From Corallococcus soli (GTDB lineage Bacteria; Myxococcota; Myxococcia; Myxococcales; Myxococcaceae): a stretch of DNA of 64,000 nucleotides. How positions within the stretch are numbered: position 1 is the stretch's first letter; each line of letters opens with the position of its first letter. A program made the translations under genes and the position numbers. Below the pieces are notes generated by a model. That model was not told the DNA's origin, ran no database searches, and worked only from the letters and a program-made list of their open reading frames with translations. Location: the NCBI RefSeq assembly GCF_014930455.1, contig NZ_JAAIYO010000001.1, forward strand, positions 1,736,001 through 1,800,000. Reading direction: 5' to 3'. Positions 16,715 through 27,130 of this stretch are shown piece by piece.

Positions 16715-17944
16715 TCAGGTGACCTTCATCCCCTTGGGGATGACGACGACGCCACCGGAGGTGACGTGGAAGCGGCGCTTGTCCTCGGCCGCGTCGTAGC
16801 CGATGGTCATCCCGGGCGGAATCTCCACGTTCTTGTCGATGATGGCCCGCTTGATGCGGCACCGCCGGCCGATGGTGACGTTCTCGAAGAGGATGGAGTC
16901 CTCCACCTCCGAATACGAGTTCACCCGCACCTTGGGCGACAGCACGGAGCGGTGCACGCTGCCGCCGGAGATGATGCAGCCCTCCGCGACCAGGGAGTCC
17001 GTCGCCTTGCCCACGCGCTTGTTGTCCGCGTCCGCGAAGACGAACTTCGCCGGCGGATAGTTGTTGGGCTGCGTGTGGATGGGCCAGCGGTCGTTGTAGA
17101 GGTTGAAGATGGGGTCCACCTCCACCAGGTCCATGTTGGACTGGTAGTACACGTCGATGTTCCCCACGTCGCGCCAGTAGCCGCGCTCCTTGTCCTCCTG
17201 GCCGGACAGCGTGTTCTGGGCGAAGTCGTACACGTACACGGGCTCGTGCTTGTACAGCTCGCTGATGATGGACTTGCCGAAGTCGTGCGCGCTCTTCTCG
17301 TCCGCGGCGTCCCGCACCACCTCCTTCACCAGCGTGTCCGTGCTGAAGAGGTAGTTGCCCATGGACGCCAGGCACATCTTCGGGTTGCCCGGCATGGGCG
17401 GCGGGTCCTTGGGCTTCTCCAGGAACTGGAGCATCCGCCCGTCCGGCCCCACGTCGATGATGCCGAACTCGCGCCCTTGTTCGATGGGCACGGGGATGGC
17501 CGCCACGGTGCACGCGGCCCTCCGCTCGATGTGGAAGTCCAGCATCTTGCGGACGTCCATCCGGTACACGTGGTCCGCGCCGAACACGAAGATGTGGTCC
17601 GGCTCCTCGTCCGTGATGATGTTGAGGTTCTGGTAGATGGCGTCCGCGCTGCCCTTGTACCAGTCCAGGCCGGTGCGCATCTGCGCGGGCACCGCCTCCA
17701 CGTAGTGGCCCAGGAACGCCGTCATGCGCCACGCGCGTGACAGGTGGTTGTTGAGCGAGTCGCTCTTGTACTGCGTCAACACCTTCATCCGGTACACGCC
17801 GGAGTTGGCGAAGTTGGAGAGCACGAAGTCGATGATGCGGTAGCGCCCGCCGAACGGGACCGCGGGCTTCGCCCGCTCACGCGTCAGCGGCTCCAGGCGC
17901 GTGCCCGCGCCTCCCGCCAGAATCATGGCCAGCAGCTTTGACAT
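16715..17944 (-). CDS. glgC: Glucose-1-phosphate adenylyltransferase
   Basis: This 409-aa enzyme makes ADP-glucose from ATP and glucose-1-phosphate, the committed step of bacterial glycogen synthesis. The nucleotidyltransferase domain (about 1-290) has the ATP-binding signature [19 protein letters not shown], the catalytic-region motif [10 protein letters not shown], and the glucose-phosphate-binding F-L-E-K-P. The C-terminal part (about 300-400) is the left-handed beta-helix ([17 protein letters not shown]). The length matches E. coli GlgC (431) closely. It stands alone on the minus strand. It links functionally to treY-glgX further right, which draw on glycogen. Confidence 0.95.
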   Translation of the reverse strand: MSKLLAMILAGGAGTRLEPLTRERAKPAVPFGGRYRIIDFVLSNFANSGVYRMKVLTQYKSDSLNNHLSRAWRMTAFLGHYVEAVPAQMRTGLDWYKGSADAIYQNLNIITDEEPDHIFVFGADHVYRMDVRKMLDFHIERRAACTVAAIPVPIEQGREFGIIDVGPDGRMLQFLEKPKDPPPMPGNPKMCLASMGNYLFSTDTLVKEVVRDAADEKSAHDFGKSIISELYKHEPVYVYDFAQNTLSGQEDKERGYWRDVGNIDVYYQSNMDLVEVDPIFNLYNDRWPIHTQPNNYPPAKFVFADADNKRVGKATDSLVAEGCIISGGSVHRSVLSPKVRVNSYSEVEDSILFENVTIGRRCRIKRAIIDKNVEIPPGMTIGYDAAEDKRRFHVTSGGVVVIPKGMKVT

Positions 17945-17955
17945 AGGTGCCAGCC

Positions 17956-17961
17956 ACGTTA
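17956..17961 (-). promoter_or_regulatory. -10-like hexamer TAACGT before glgC
   Basis: GCTAACGTGG on the minus strand; the last T is 12 nt from the ATG at 17944. Confidence 0.4.
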
Positions 17962-18146
17962 GCCCCCGCCCGGCGTCCCACAATGCCCGCGCGGGCCCCG
18001 TTTCACGTTCCGTTGAGTCCCCAACCGCGCGGCCGTGTAGCGCTGGACCCAGGTCCCATTCTCCTCCTGGTTTCAGAGGATGTAGGAGGAGGGGCGCAAC
18101 CCTGGACGTTGCCCCTGCTTGCGTGGCTTCCCTGGACCTGGCGTGC

Positions 18147-18152
18147 TAGCGT
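18147..18152 (+). promoter_or_regulatory. -10-like hexamer TAGCGT before FHA-GGDEF gene
   Basis: GCTAGCGTGG; the last T is 11 nt before the ATG at 18163. No Shine-Dalgarno is present. The divergent 218-bp gap to glgC also holds CTCCTCCT/AGGAGGAG arms (18061-18068, 18084-18091). Confidence 0.4.
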
Positions 18153-18162
18153 GGACCCCGCG

Positions 18163-19044
<882 letters not shown>

Positions 19045-19049
19045 AGCCC

Positions 19050-19223
19050 ATGGCGTCCGAAGCAGGTGGGCCGTCCTTCCTGGCGCGGCTGCTCTTCGTG
19101 CTGGTGGGCATCGCCTTCTTCGGCGCGGCCTGGGTCTGGTACCGCAAGGACAGCGACCCGCGCGCCGCCCGACTGGTGGAGCGGGTGAGCGGAAAGCAGC
19201 ACGGCGCGGCGTCCGCCCCGTAG
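19050..19223 (+). CDS. Small single-span membrane protein
   Basis: A 57-aa protein with one hydrophobic helix (LLFVLVGIAFFGAAWVWY, about residues 13-30) and a polar C terminus with several Arg residues. It starts 5 nt after the FHA-GGDEF stop on the same strand, so it is probably cotranscribed. No family is recognised. Confidence 0.65.
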   Translation: MASEAGGPSFLARLLFVLVGIAFFGAAWVWYRKDSDPRAARLVERVSGKQHGAASAP

Positions 19224-19273
19224 GGGGAGACACCGCGCCGCTTCACCTCCGCGCTTCGGAACCCCGGGACAGC

Positions 19274-20302
19274 TCAGGTGCCTTCGCGCGTGCTGGCCAG
19301 CCGGCCGCGGGTGCCGGGCAGGTTGTCCGGCGGCATCTTCCCGTAGAGGTACTGCACGGTGTCGAGCAGCGTCTCGTGCACGTCGCGGGCCTTGAAGCCC
19401 AGCTCGCGCTCCGCCTTGGCGGGCTCCAGGTAGAACCAGTGCTCGCCAATCTCGACCTCCTGCGGGTCGAGCTTCGACACGGTGCCGCGCACCTTGGCCC
19501 ACTGCTCCAGCAGCTTGCCGCCCAGGATGTTGAGCTCGCGGGGCAGCTTCATGCGCGGGGCGGGCACGCCGGTGAGGCGCTGGAGCCTGTCGAAGAAGTC
19601 CGCCAGGGACATGTTCACGCCCATCAGGTGGCGGCCGTACACCTCGCCCCGGGTGAGCGCCTGGACGAAGGCGTCCGCCGCGTCGCGCGCGTCCACGAAG
19701 GACATGCCGCCGCCGGGCATGGACGGAATCTCCCGGTTGAGGAACTTCAACACCGTCCAGGTGGACGACAGCCGGTCATCCCCGGGCCCCATCAGCAGGC
19801 TGGGGTTCATCACCACGAGGGGGATGGCGTGCTTGCGGCAGTACTCCAGCGCCAGCTTCTCCTCGTAGATTTTCGACAGGTAGTAGGGCCAGTTGGCGAC
19901 GGTGGTGATGGGGTAGTCGTCGTCCTCCGTGCCCACGCGCTCCTCCTTGGACACCGCGATGGTGCCGGAGGTGGAGCCCAGGATGACGCGCTTGACGCCC
20001 GCTTCGCGCACGTCGCGCAGGAACTCGCGCGTGCAGTCCACGTGCAGCTCGTACATCCGCCGCGCGTCCTTGTTCTGGAAGGAGACGAGCCCCGCCAGGT
20101 GGTAGACGGCGTCCACGCCCACCAGCGCGCGGCGCACGGCGTCCCGGTCCTTCAGGTCCCCCTGGAGGACCTCCGTCTTGTCGAATGCGGGGCCGGCCGG
20201 CTTCGAGCGCGCGATGAGGCGCACGTCGTGGCCCGCGGCCACAAGCCTGGGCACCAGGTGCGTGCCCAGGAACCCCGTGCCTCCAGTGACGAGCAGCTTC
20301 AC
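19274..20302 (-). CDS. NAD-dependent epimerase/dehydratase, last gene of elb-type cluster
   Basis: This 342-aa extended-SDR protein has the N-terminal NAD-binding motif TGGTGFLGTHL, the D-A-V-Y-H-L-A-G core, and the active-site Y-x-x-x-K (W-P-Y-Y-L-S-K). It resembles the dihydroflavonol-4-reductase / 3-beta-hydroxysteroid dehydrogenase branch. Its ATG overlaps the stop of the multidomain enzyme by 4 nt, so the two are made together. By position it would be the fifth gene of the myxobacterial ether-lipid cluster (elbE-like). That assignment rests on gene order, and the reaction is not known from sequence. Confidence 0.85.
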   Translation of the reverse strand: MKLLVTGGTGFLGTHLVPRLVAAGHDVRLIARSKPAGPAFDKTEVLQGDLKDRDAVRRALVGVDAVYHLAGLVSFQNKDARRMYELHVDCTREFLRDVREAGVKRVILGSTSGTIAVSKEERVGTEDDDYPITTVANWPYYLSKIYEEKLALEYCRKHAIPLVVMNPSLLMGPGDDRLSSTWTVLKFLNREIPSMPGGGMSFVDARDAADAFVQALTRGEVYGRHLMGVNMSLADFFDRLQRLTGVPAPRMKLPRELNILGGKLLEQWAKVRGTVSKLDPQEVEIGEHWFYLEPAKAERELGFKARDVHETLLDTVQYLYGKMPPDNLPGTRGRLASTREGT

Positions 20303-23300
20303 GAGTCCTTCCCTCCCGTCAGGGCGCGGGCCGGCGGGGTGAAGACGCGGTCGGCGCCCACCTGCTCCAGGTCCAGCACCTTGCCCGCGCGCAGCGTGCG
20401 CACCGCCTCCTCCGCGATGTGCGTCACGTAGCGGTAGCCCTCCGAGCGCGCCATGCCCTGCGCCCGGGCCTTCAGCGACGCGTACTCCAGCGCCGGGCCC
20501 ACGTGCACCTCCAGCTCCTTCGTCTTCGGGAACATGGAGCCCTTGGGCAGCGCCTCGTAGGCTCCGTGGATGTAGAGCGGCAGCACGTCCACCCCGTAGG
20601 TGAGCGACAGGTAGCCCAGCGTCGGCTTGAACTCCATCAGCTCGCCGGTGGTGGAGCGCGTGCCCTCCGGGAAGATGAGGACGTTGAAGCCCTGCCGGAG
20701 CGCCTCGCCCGCCACCCGCAGCGACTCGCGCAGCGAGCCCTGCCGATCAATGGGGATGAGGTGGGTGAAGTTCTCGAACCAGGCGCGCTTGAGCGGCGTG
20801 TCGAAGAAGTAGTCGCGCGCGGCCAGCGACACCATGCGCTCGCCCTGCTCGCCCAGCACCACGCGCACCAGCCCCGCGTCCAGGTGGCTGGCGTGGTTCG
20901 CGATGACGAGGAAGTTGCGGTTCTGCGGGATGAACGTCTTGCCCGTCACCTTCACGTCGAAGACGCCGCCGTAGAGCACCTTCTGCCCGAAGGACAGGAG
21001 CTGCCGGCCCACCGCGGACACGGCCTCCGGCACCGGAATCTCCTGGGCCTCCGCGCGCTCGTTCTCCTTGAGGATGTCGCGCGCCCGCGTCTCCTGCGAA
21101 GGCCTCCGGCCGGACACCACCACCAGCTTGCGCAGGTCCTCCACCGTCTGCACCTGCGTGAGGTCTTCAATGGCGGGCAGCGGCACGCCCGCGCCCTCCA
21201 GCGCCACGGACATCTCCGTGAGCATCAGCGAGTCGAAGCCCAAGTCGCCGATGAGCTGCGCGTCCGGACGCACGTCCGACACCGGGCGGTGGCACACTTC
21301 CGCCACCAGCGGGTAGAGCCAGTCCGCGACGCCGCCGGTGGACGTGGCCTGCGCCTTCTCCTTCACGCGGCCGGCGTTGGCGGCCACGCGGTCCAACCGC
21401 TGCAGCTCCTCCACCACGCGCTTGCGCTTCACCTTGCGCGTGGACGTGCGGGGCAGCTCCCCGTCGTAGAAGCGCACCGTCTTCACGCGCCGGTAGAAGG
21501 GCATGCCCGCGCTCACCTTGCGGAAGTGCTCCTCCAGTTCGTGGCGCACCTCCTCGCGCGGACGGTCCTTGAAGTCCGGCACGCAGAGGCAGGCCACCTT
21601 CTCGCCGCCGGACTCGTCCGGCAGGCCGACGATGGACAGCTCCTTCACGTGCGGGTGCTCCTGGTACAGCTCCTCCAGCTCGTCCGGGTAGACGTTCTTG
21701 CCGTTGGCGTCGACGATGACGTCCTTGGCCCGGCCCATCAGGTACAGCCGGCCCTCGTCGTCCATGCGGCCCAGATCGCCCGTGTGCAGCCAGCCGTCCT
21801 TCACCACGGCCTCGGTGGCCTCGCGGTCGCCGAAGTAGCCGGCCATGACGTTGGGGCCCTTGGCCAGCACCTCGCCGATGCCGTCGTTGTCCGGCGTGAG
21901 GATGCGGAACTCGATGCCCGGCAGCGCCTTGCCCACCGAACCCCGGATGCGCTTGTTGGTGGCCTCCGACACCGCCAGCACCGGCGCGGCCTCCGTCAGG
22001 CCGTAGCCCTCGCGCATGGTGAAGCCCAGCTCGTGGAAGGCCTGGTGCACCTCGTCCGACAGCGCGGATCCGCCCGACACCAGCACCTTCACCCGGCCGC
22101 CGAACTTGCGGTGCACCGGCCAGAACAGGAGCTTGCCCAGGTTGAGCGAGCTGCGGTTGCGCAGCTCCCCGTTGGCCGCCATCAGCGCCTTGAGCGCCTG
22201 CTCCACCACCGGCGGACGCGCGGCCATCTCCTGCGTGATCTTGCGGTGCAGGAGCTGCCACAGCGCGGGCACGCCAATCATCGCGGTGACGCGGCCCGTC
22301 TCGAACACGTCGCCCAGCCGGTCCGACGTGAGCTCGTCGATGTACGTGATTTCGGCGCCGCGTGAGAACGGCGTGAGGAAGCCGGCGGAGAACTCGAACG
22401 TGTGGTGCAGCGGCAGCACGGACAGCACGCCGTCACCCACGCCCACGTTGAACGCGCCCGCCAGCTTCGCCACCAGCGACGTGAAGTTGCGGTGCGTGAG
22501 CATCACGCCCTTGGGCGTGCCGGTGGTGCCGGAGGTGAAGATGACGCTGGCCACGTCGTCGGGGGCGGCCGTCTTCCTCACCGGCCCGATGCGGTCCGGG
22601 TACGCCGGGTCGCCCGTCATGGCCTCCGCGAGGCTCGTCACGCGCACGCCCTCGCCCAGCGCGCTGAAGAGGCCGGGGAAGTCCTCCGCGGCCTGCTCGG
22701 AGATGAGGCACTGCTTCGCCTCCGCGCGCTTCGCGATGTTGACGACCTCCGCTTCCGTGAGCGCGGGGTCCACCGGTACGACGGTGGCGCCCGCCCGCAG
22801 GATGCCGAAGTAGCTGATGGCCCACTCCGGCCGGTTCTCCGACACCAGCAGCACGCGGTCGCCGCGCTGGATGCCGGAGGCCAGCAGGTGGCTGCCCACG
22901 CGCGCGGCGTAGCGGTGCACCTCGCCGAAGGTGAAGCGCTCCTCCTTCTCGCCCGCGGCCATGCGGAAGGCCACCCGGTGACGCCACGCGTGCACGGTGG
23001 CCTCGAACAGCTCCAGCAGGTCGCGCGACGCGGGGATGGCGGTGCGCTTCTCGCGCTCCTCGTCCAGGCCCGGGAACACCCACTTCTCCAGGCCGGGCAG
23101 GTGCGTGCCCAGGAAGTACTCCCGCCAGTCGATGCGCTCCGGCGCCCAGTCAATCTTCGCGCGGTCCGCCGGCACCATGCGCTCGTAGACGGAGCGCGTG
23201 TTGTCGCAGCGGAAGACGTAGCGGTTCTCCCAGAGGAAGGGGAGGAACAGCTCGATGAGCCCGGACAGGCTGCCCGCCTGCGACTCCACCTCGTCCAGCG

Positions 23301-24705
23301 CCGTGACGGCCTTGTCCACCATCGCCTGGATGCGCGGCGCGCCCCAGGCGGGCCGCACCTCGCCCAGCGTCTTGCGCAAGAGCTTCGCGCCCTTGAGCAG
23401 CATGGGCGCGCTGAGCAGCTGGAACTCCTGCTTGCTCACCGGCTGCGGCTCGATGCGCGAGCGCAGCGAGTTCACCAGCGAGTTGCCCGTCTCCCGGTTG
23501 CGGTAGAAGCGGCGGCGGTACAGGCCCACCAGCTCCACGGAGCGGCTGGCGAGGAACGGGTTCACGTCGCCGGAGGCCAGGTTGTAGACGCGGCGCTCCT
23601 CCACCTGGATGGCGTGCGCGGTGATGCCCAGCGTGGCGCCCGCCACCTGGTCCACCGGGATGATGTCCAGGATGGCGTGGTCCCCCGCGGGGATGCCGCG
23701 CTGGCCCTTGATGCCCGCGTACGCCAGCGGCGCGGACGTGGTGAAGCCCTCGTTCCAGCCAGGGAACGGGAAGTGCGCCGCGCTCTCCACGATGGAGGGC
23801 CGCACGATGGAGTAGCGCAGCCCCGGCGTGCCGGCCATCACCTGTTCGCCCAGGTGCTTGGTGTACGTGTACGTGTTGGGCCAGCCCCAGTGCAGCGCGC
23901 GCTCCATGCCCGCGCGCACCAGCTCCCCGGACAGCCACAGCTTGCGCTCACGGCCCACCGCCAGCCGCAGCGTCTTCTCATCCGTGGCGTCGCGGCCTTC
24001 CTCCTCCAGCCGGTCCAGCGCCTTCTTGCGGAAGATGGAGGTGAGGGCCTTGTCGTCCGCCTGTTCGCGCAGGCGGGCCACGGTCTTCTCCGCGTCCACC
24101 AGCTCCTGCTCCAGGCTGAAGTCGCGCCCGTCCATCTCCTCCATCTTCGGGAAGTAGCCCGCCACCTGCTCGTCCTCGAAGACGAGCCCGCTGCGGTTGC
24201 CCGCGACGAAGGCGGTGGACATGTGGATGAGCGGCACCTTCCAGCGCAGCGCCAGCTCCACCGCGTTCTTCACGCCGTGGGTGTTGACGTTGAGGCCCAC
24301 CTCCAGCGACGGGTTGAAGGACACCAGGCCCGCGCAGTTGACGATGGCGTGCACCTGCCCCGTCATCTTCGCGACGTCCGCCTCCTCCAGGCCCACCCAG
24401 GGGTCGGTGATGTCGCCGTCCAGCACGGTGCACTTGTCGCGCAGGTACTGCATCGCGCCGTCGTCGCCCAGCCGGTCGCGCAGCGGCTGGAAGGGCTCGC
24501 TGGGCGCCACCTTGTCGAAGAAGCGGCGCTCCGCGGACGCGGCGCTGCCCTTGCGCACCACGACGTAGACCCGGTCCAGCACGTCGCCGTAGTGGAAGAG
24601 CAACATCGACAGCGTCACCTTGCCCACGAAGCCGGTGGTGCCGACGAAGACGATTCTCTTGCCGGTGAAGACCTCGGTGACGTTCAGCTCGGAGGGCGTG
24701 GCCAT
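20299..24705 (-). CDS. elbD: Multifunctional ether-lipid enzyme ElbD (reductase-ligase-ACP-acyltransferase)
   Basis: A 1468-aa protein with four parts: (1) an N-terminal thioester-reductase / fatty-acyl-reductase-like SDR domain (GTTGFVGKV at about 20, active-site Y-T-K-H); (2) an AMP-forming acyl ligase, with FTSGTTGTPKGVMLTH near 720; (3) a carrier-protein domain with GDLGFDSLM near 1158, whose Ser would carry phosphopantetheine; (4) a PlsC-type acyltransferase with NHASHLD near 1272 and FPEGTRS near 1345. This combination matches ElbD of Myxococcus xanthus and Stigmatella aurantiaca, reported to be needed for iso-branched ether lipids and normal fruiting-body formation. A GTG at 24726, overlapping the upstream stop, is an alternative start. 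I prefer the ATG at 24705. Confidence 0.85.
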   Translation of the reverse strand: MATPSELNVTEVFTGKRIVFVGTTGFVGKVTLSMLLFHYGDVLDRVYVVVRKGSAASAERRFFDKVAPSEPFQPLRDRLGDDGAMQYLRDKCTVLDGDITDPWVGLEEADVAKMTGQVHAIVNCAGLVSFNPSLEVGLNVNTHGVKNAVELALRWKVPLIHMSTAFVAGNRSGLVFEDEQVAGYFPKMEEMDGRDFSLEQELVDAEKTVARLREQADDKALTSIFRKKALDRLEEEGRDATDEKTLRLAVGRERKLWLSGELVRAGMERALHWGWPNTYTYTKHLGEQVMAGTPGLRYSIVRPSIVESAAHFPFPGWNEGFTTSAPLAYAGIKGQRGIPAGDHAILDIIPVDQVAGATLGITAHAIQVEERRVYNLASGDVNPFLASRSVELVGLYRRRFYRNRETGNSLVNSLRSRIEPQPVSKQEFQLLSAPMLLKGAKLLRKTLGEVRPAWGAPRIQAMVDKAVTALDEVESQAGSLSGLIELFLPFLWENRYVFRCDNTRSVYERMVPADRAKIDWAPERIDWREYFLGTHLPGLEKWVFPGLDEEREKRTAIPASRDLLELFEATVHAWRHRVAFRMAAGEKEERFTFGEVHRYAARVGSHLLASGIQRGDRVLLVSENRPEWAISYFGILRAGATVVPVDPALTEAEVVNIAKRAEAKQCLISEQAAEDFPGLFSALGEGVRVTSLAEAMTGDPAYPDRIGPVRKTAAPDDVASVIFTSGTTGTPKGVMLTHRNFTSLVAKLAGAFNVGVGDGVLSVLPLHHTFEFSAGFLTPFSRGAEITYIDELTSDRLGDVFETGRVTAMIGVPALWQLLHRKITQEMAARPPVVEQALKALMAANGELRNRSSLNLGKLLFWPVHRKFGGRVKVLVSGGSALSDEVHQAFHELGFTMREGYGLTEAAPVLAVSEATNKRIRGSVGKALPGIEFRILTPDNDGIGEVLAKGPNVMAGYFGDREATEAVVKDGWLHTGDLGRMDDEGRLYLMGRAKDVIVDANGKNVYPDELEELYQEHPHVKELSIVGLPDESGGEKVACLCVPDFKDRPREEVRHELEEHFRKVSAGMPFYRRVKTVRFYDGELPRTSTRKVKRKRVVEELQRLDRVAANAGRVKEKAQATSTGGVADWLYPLVAEVCHRPVSDVRPDAQLIGDLGFDSLMLTEMSVALEGAGVPLPAIEDLTQVQTVEDLRKLVVVSGRRPSQETRARDILKENERAEAQEIPVPEAVSAVGRQLLSFGQKVLYGGVFDVKVTGKTFIPQNRNFLVIANHASHLDAGLVRVVLGEQGERMVSLAARDYFFDTPLKRAWFENFTHLIPIDRQGSLRESLRVAGEALRQGFNVLIFPEGTRSTTGELMEFKPTLGYLSLTYGVDVLPLYIHGAYEALPKGSMFPKTKELEVHVGPALEYASLKARAQGMARSEGYRYVTHIAEEAVRTLRAGKVLDLEQVGADRVFTPPARALTGGKDS

Positions 24706-24722
24706 GTCCGTGTGCGACCCTT

Positions 24723-26333
24723 TCACTTCACGTCCACCATCACCGTGGGCGCGATGCGCAGCAGGCTGATGGACGCCGAGCGCCCCATGAAGCCGCGCGC
24801 TTCTTCAATCGCCTCGGAGAGGGTGTCGGTGCGATCCCAGCCGAGCAGGGCCGGGACGTGGTTGTTCTCCGCGCCCGCGACAATGACCTTGCCCACGTGC
24901 TGACGGCCGTTCTCGCCCCAGTACCACATGTAGAAGGGGTGCACGCCGTGGTAGGCGTTGCCCTTGCGGTACAGGTGCACGTAGCTGGGGTTCTCCGCGA
25001 ACTCCTTCTCGTACTTGTGCTCCAGCTTCATGGAGTCGCGCGTCTCCGGCAGCAGCCGGTGGAAGAACTCGATGTAGCTGGGGTGCTGCACGGGGTCGAA
25101 CTCGTCGTAGGCCGGGTGCAGGAGGATGAGCACGCCGCCCTTCTTCACCAGCGGCACGCCCCGGTTGAGGTTGTAGAAGTAGCCCAGCCCCATCACCTGC
25201 ACGAGCAGCGGGTTGAGCACGGAGTTGACGCTGTAGGGGCTGACGAACGGGATGGGGAAGATGACGATGTCGCTCTGCCCCTCCACCGGCACCACGTACT
25301 GCTTCCAGCTCTGCTCCAGCGTCTTCTGGTGCGTGGGCTCCGTGGCCCCCGCGAACACGCCCGTCACGTCGTAGGGCGCGGGGATGGCGTTGAGCACCTT
25401 GCGCGCGGCGGCGCGGGGCAGCTTGGACAGCGTGAAGCGCAGGGCCTGGAACTTCAGCCGGTCCGCCTCCGTGTAGTCCTCCTCCTTCTTCGCCAGGAAG
25501 TCCGTGGGCGCGCCGAACATGCGGTTGTTCAGCGTGGTCTCGATGTGGAAGACCTTGAGGTTCTGGTCGATGACCGTCCCGATGCGCGTGTTCTTCGTGT
25601 ACAGCGCGCTCGCCTTCGGCTCCATGTAGCTGTCGGAGTCGCGGATCGTCTTCGGGTTGTGGTGGTGCCTGAGCGACGCGTAGTTCGTCACGCCCGTGCC
25701 CATGGACTTGTGCCCGCCGTTCATGGGCACGAAGTTGATGTTCACGTAGACGATGAGGTCGCTCTCCGCGACGCGCCGGTTCACCGCCACCACTTCGTTG
25801 TGGCTGGTGCGCTCCAGCTCCGTGATGCCGTCCGGGTCCTCCGCGTCGTGGTTGTAGTACCGGTCCGGGTAGTAGGCGTCGTAGATCTTCTCGCCCACCA
25901 TGCGCTTCATCTCGCCTTCGGTCATCCGGCGGTGCAGCGCGTTGGCGATGACCAGGTGCACGTCGTCCACGCCGGAGTCCGCGCACAATTCCAGCACCAC
26001 CTCCAGGATGGACTGGCGCACGTCGGGCGTGACCATGGGCGGCAGCGGCACGCTGATGTCGTCGATGACGCACGTCAGCCGCATGCCGGGCTTGAGCAGC
26101 GCGTGCAGCGGGTCCATGCCCTCCGGGTGGTTGATGGCCCAGCGGATGGCGGCCTTCACGTTGGGCACGCCCTCCAGCGGGGGGCGGGGGAAGATGACCC
26201 GGGTGCCCACGGGCAGGTCTTCCTGCAGGAAGCCTTCACCGTAGAAGAGCGCCCGGGGGGGGCTGCCCTTCTCCGTGATGACCACCTGACTTTCCTCGTC
26301 GTACAGCTTCTGGAGCGTCTTGAGCGGGCGCAT
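24723..26333 (-). CDS. LarA-like (DUF2088) protein of the elb-type cluster
   Basis: A 536-aa protein with features of the lactate-racemase LarA N-terminal family: [10 protein letters not shown] (compare the D-D-x-T-R-P motif), [10 protein letters not shown] (compare L-H-R-x-M), and [20 protein letters not shown]. LarA uses a nickel-pincer cofactor. Whether this longer relative binds it cannot be seen here. It is the third gene of the cluster, 28 bp after the HAD gene and abutting elbD (its stop overlaps the alternative GTG start of elbD). The retention of a LarA-like protein in a lipid cluster is odd, and its reaction is unknown. Confidence 0.82.
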   Translation of the reverse strand: MRPLKTLQKLYDEESQVVITEKGSPPRALFYGEGFLQEDLPVGTRVIFPRPPLEGVPNVKAAIRWAINHPEGMDPLHALLKPGMRLTCVIDDISVPLPPMVTPDVRQSILEVVLELCADSGVDDVHLVIANALHRRMTEGEMKRMVGEKIYDAYYPDRYYNHDAEDPDGITELERTSHNEVVAVNRRVAESDLIVYVNINFVPMNGGHKSMGTGVTNYASLRHHHNPKTIRDSDSYMEPKASALYTKNTRIGTVIDQNLKVFHIETTLNNRMFGAPTDFLAKKEEDYTEADRLKFQALRFTLSKLPRAAARKVLNAIPAPYDVTGVFAGATEPTHQKTLEQSWKQYVVPVEGQSDIVIFPIPFVSPYSVNSVLNPLLVQVMGLGYFYNLNRGVPLVKKGGVLILLHPAYDEFDPVQHPSYIEFFHRLLPETRDSMKLEHKYEKEFAENPSYVHLYRKGNAYHGVHPFYMWYWGENGRQHVGKVIVAGAENNHVPALLGWDRTDTLSEAIEEARGFMGRSASISLLRIAPTVMVDVK

Positions 26334-26361
26334 GGGCTTGGGCCGGGGGGGAAGAGGGGGG

Positions 26362-27039
26362 TTACTTCAAGTCCAGGATGGGCCAGTTGTACGCGCGCGC
26401 GAGCGAGCGCAGCCGCAGGTCCGGGTTCACCGCGGTGGGCCGTCCCACGACGGCGAGCATGGCGTAGTCGGAGGCGCTGTCCGAATAGCCGTGGCACTGG
26501 TTGAGGGCCAGGCCCTCTTTCTCGCAGTAGGCGCGGATGGCGTTGGCCTTGTTGGCGCCTTCGATGATGGGCGGAATCACCTTGCCCGTCGCCTTGCCGC
26601 CCACGAACTGCATCTTGTTGGCGATGACGTCGTCGCAGCCCAGGTGCCGGGCCAGCGGGCGCATGGTGAAGTCCAGGGCCCCGGTGACGAGCACGATGCG
26701 GCAGCCGGAGCGCCGCGCCTCGTCGATGAGGTCCTGCGTCTGCTCGTAGAGCGCGGGCTTGAGGACGTCCTCGAACATGTCCTCCGCGATGGTGACCAGC
26801 CGGTCCTCGCTGAGCCCCGAGTAGTAGCGGTAGAAGAACTCGTTGAAGGCCTTGCGGTTGACGGCATCCAGGATGCCGAACACCGGCAACCCCAGGGCGG
26901 TCCCCAGGGTGCGGCCCGCGATGCCCCGGAGCGAGCCCCGGTTCATGGCGTAGTAGGCGTAGACGTGAACGATGTTCGTCCGGACCAGCGTCCCGTCGAC
27001 GTCGAAGAAGGCGGCTTTGGCGGGCACTTTGGGGGGCAT
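26362..27039 (-). CDS. HAD-IB family phosphatase of the elb-type cluster
   Basis: A 225-aa protein with HAD motif [15 protein letters not shown] near the N terminus, motif II I-V-L-V-T-G-A, and the late motif [11 protein letters not shown] with its acidic pair. The arrangement and length fit subfamily IB (SerB-like, with an alpha-helical cap). The likely role is dephosphorylation of a small phosphate ester, plausibly a glycerol-phosphate-type lipid intermediate given the cluster. That substrate is inferred. The start at 27039 places motif I directly after M-P-P-K-V-P-A-K. Confidence 0.87.
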   Translation of the reverse strand: MPPKVPAKAAFFDVDGTLVRTNIVHVYAYYAMNRGSLRGIAGRTLGTALGLPVFGILDAVNRKAFNEFFYRYYSGLSEDRLVTIAEDMFEDVLKPALYEQTQDLIDEARRSGCRIVLVTGALDFTMRPLARHLGCDDVIANKMQFVGGKATGKVIPPIIEGANKANAIRAYCEKEGLALNQCHGYSDSASDYAMLAVVGRPTAVNPDLRLRSLARAYNWPILDLK

Positions 27040-27130
27040 GGGCGGTCGGGCTTCCTCCCATCCTGGAGGGGGTCCGGTCAACGACGCCGGAAGGGGCGGG
27101 GCAGGGCGGCTGCCCTTGGAGCGAATGGGG

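Noticed and set aside
18061..18091. CTCCTCCT / AGGAGGAG inverted repeat between glgC and the FHA-GGDEF gene
   Set aside because: Low-complexity arms of 8 bp with a 15-nt spacer; such purine/pyrimidine runs are expected by chance here, so it is noted but not called as an operator.
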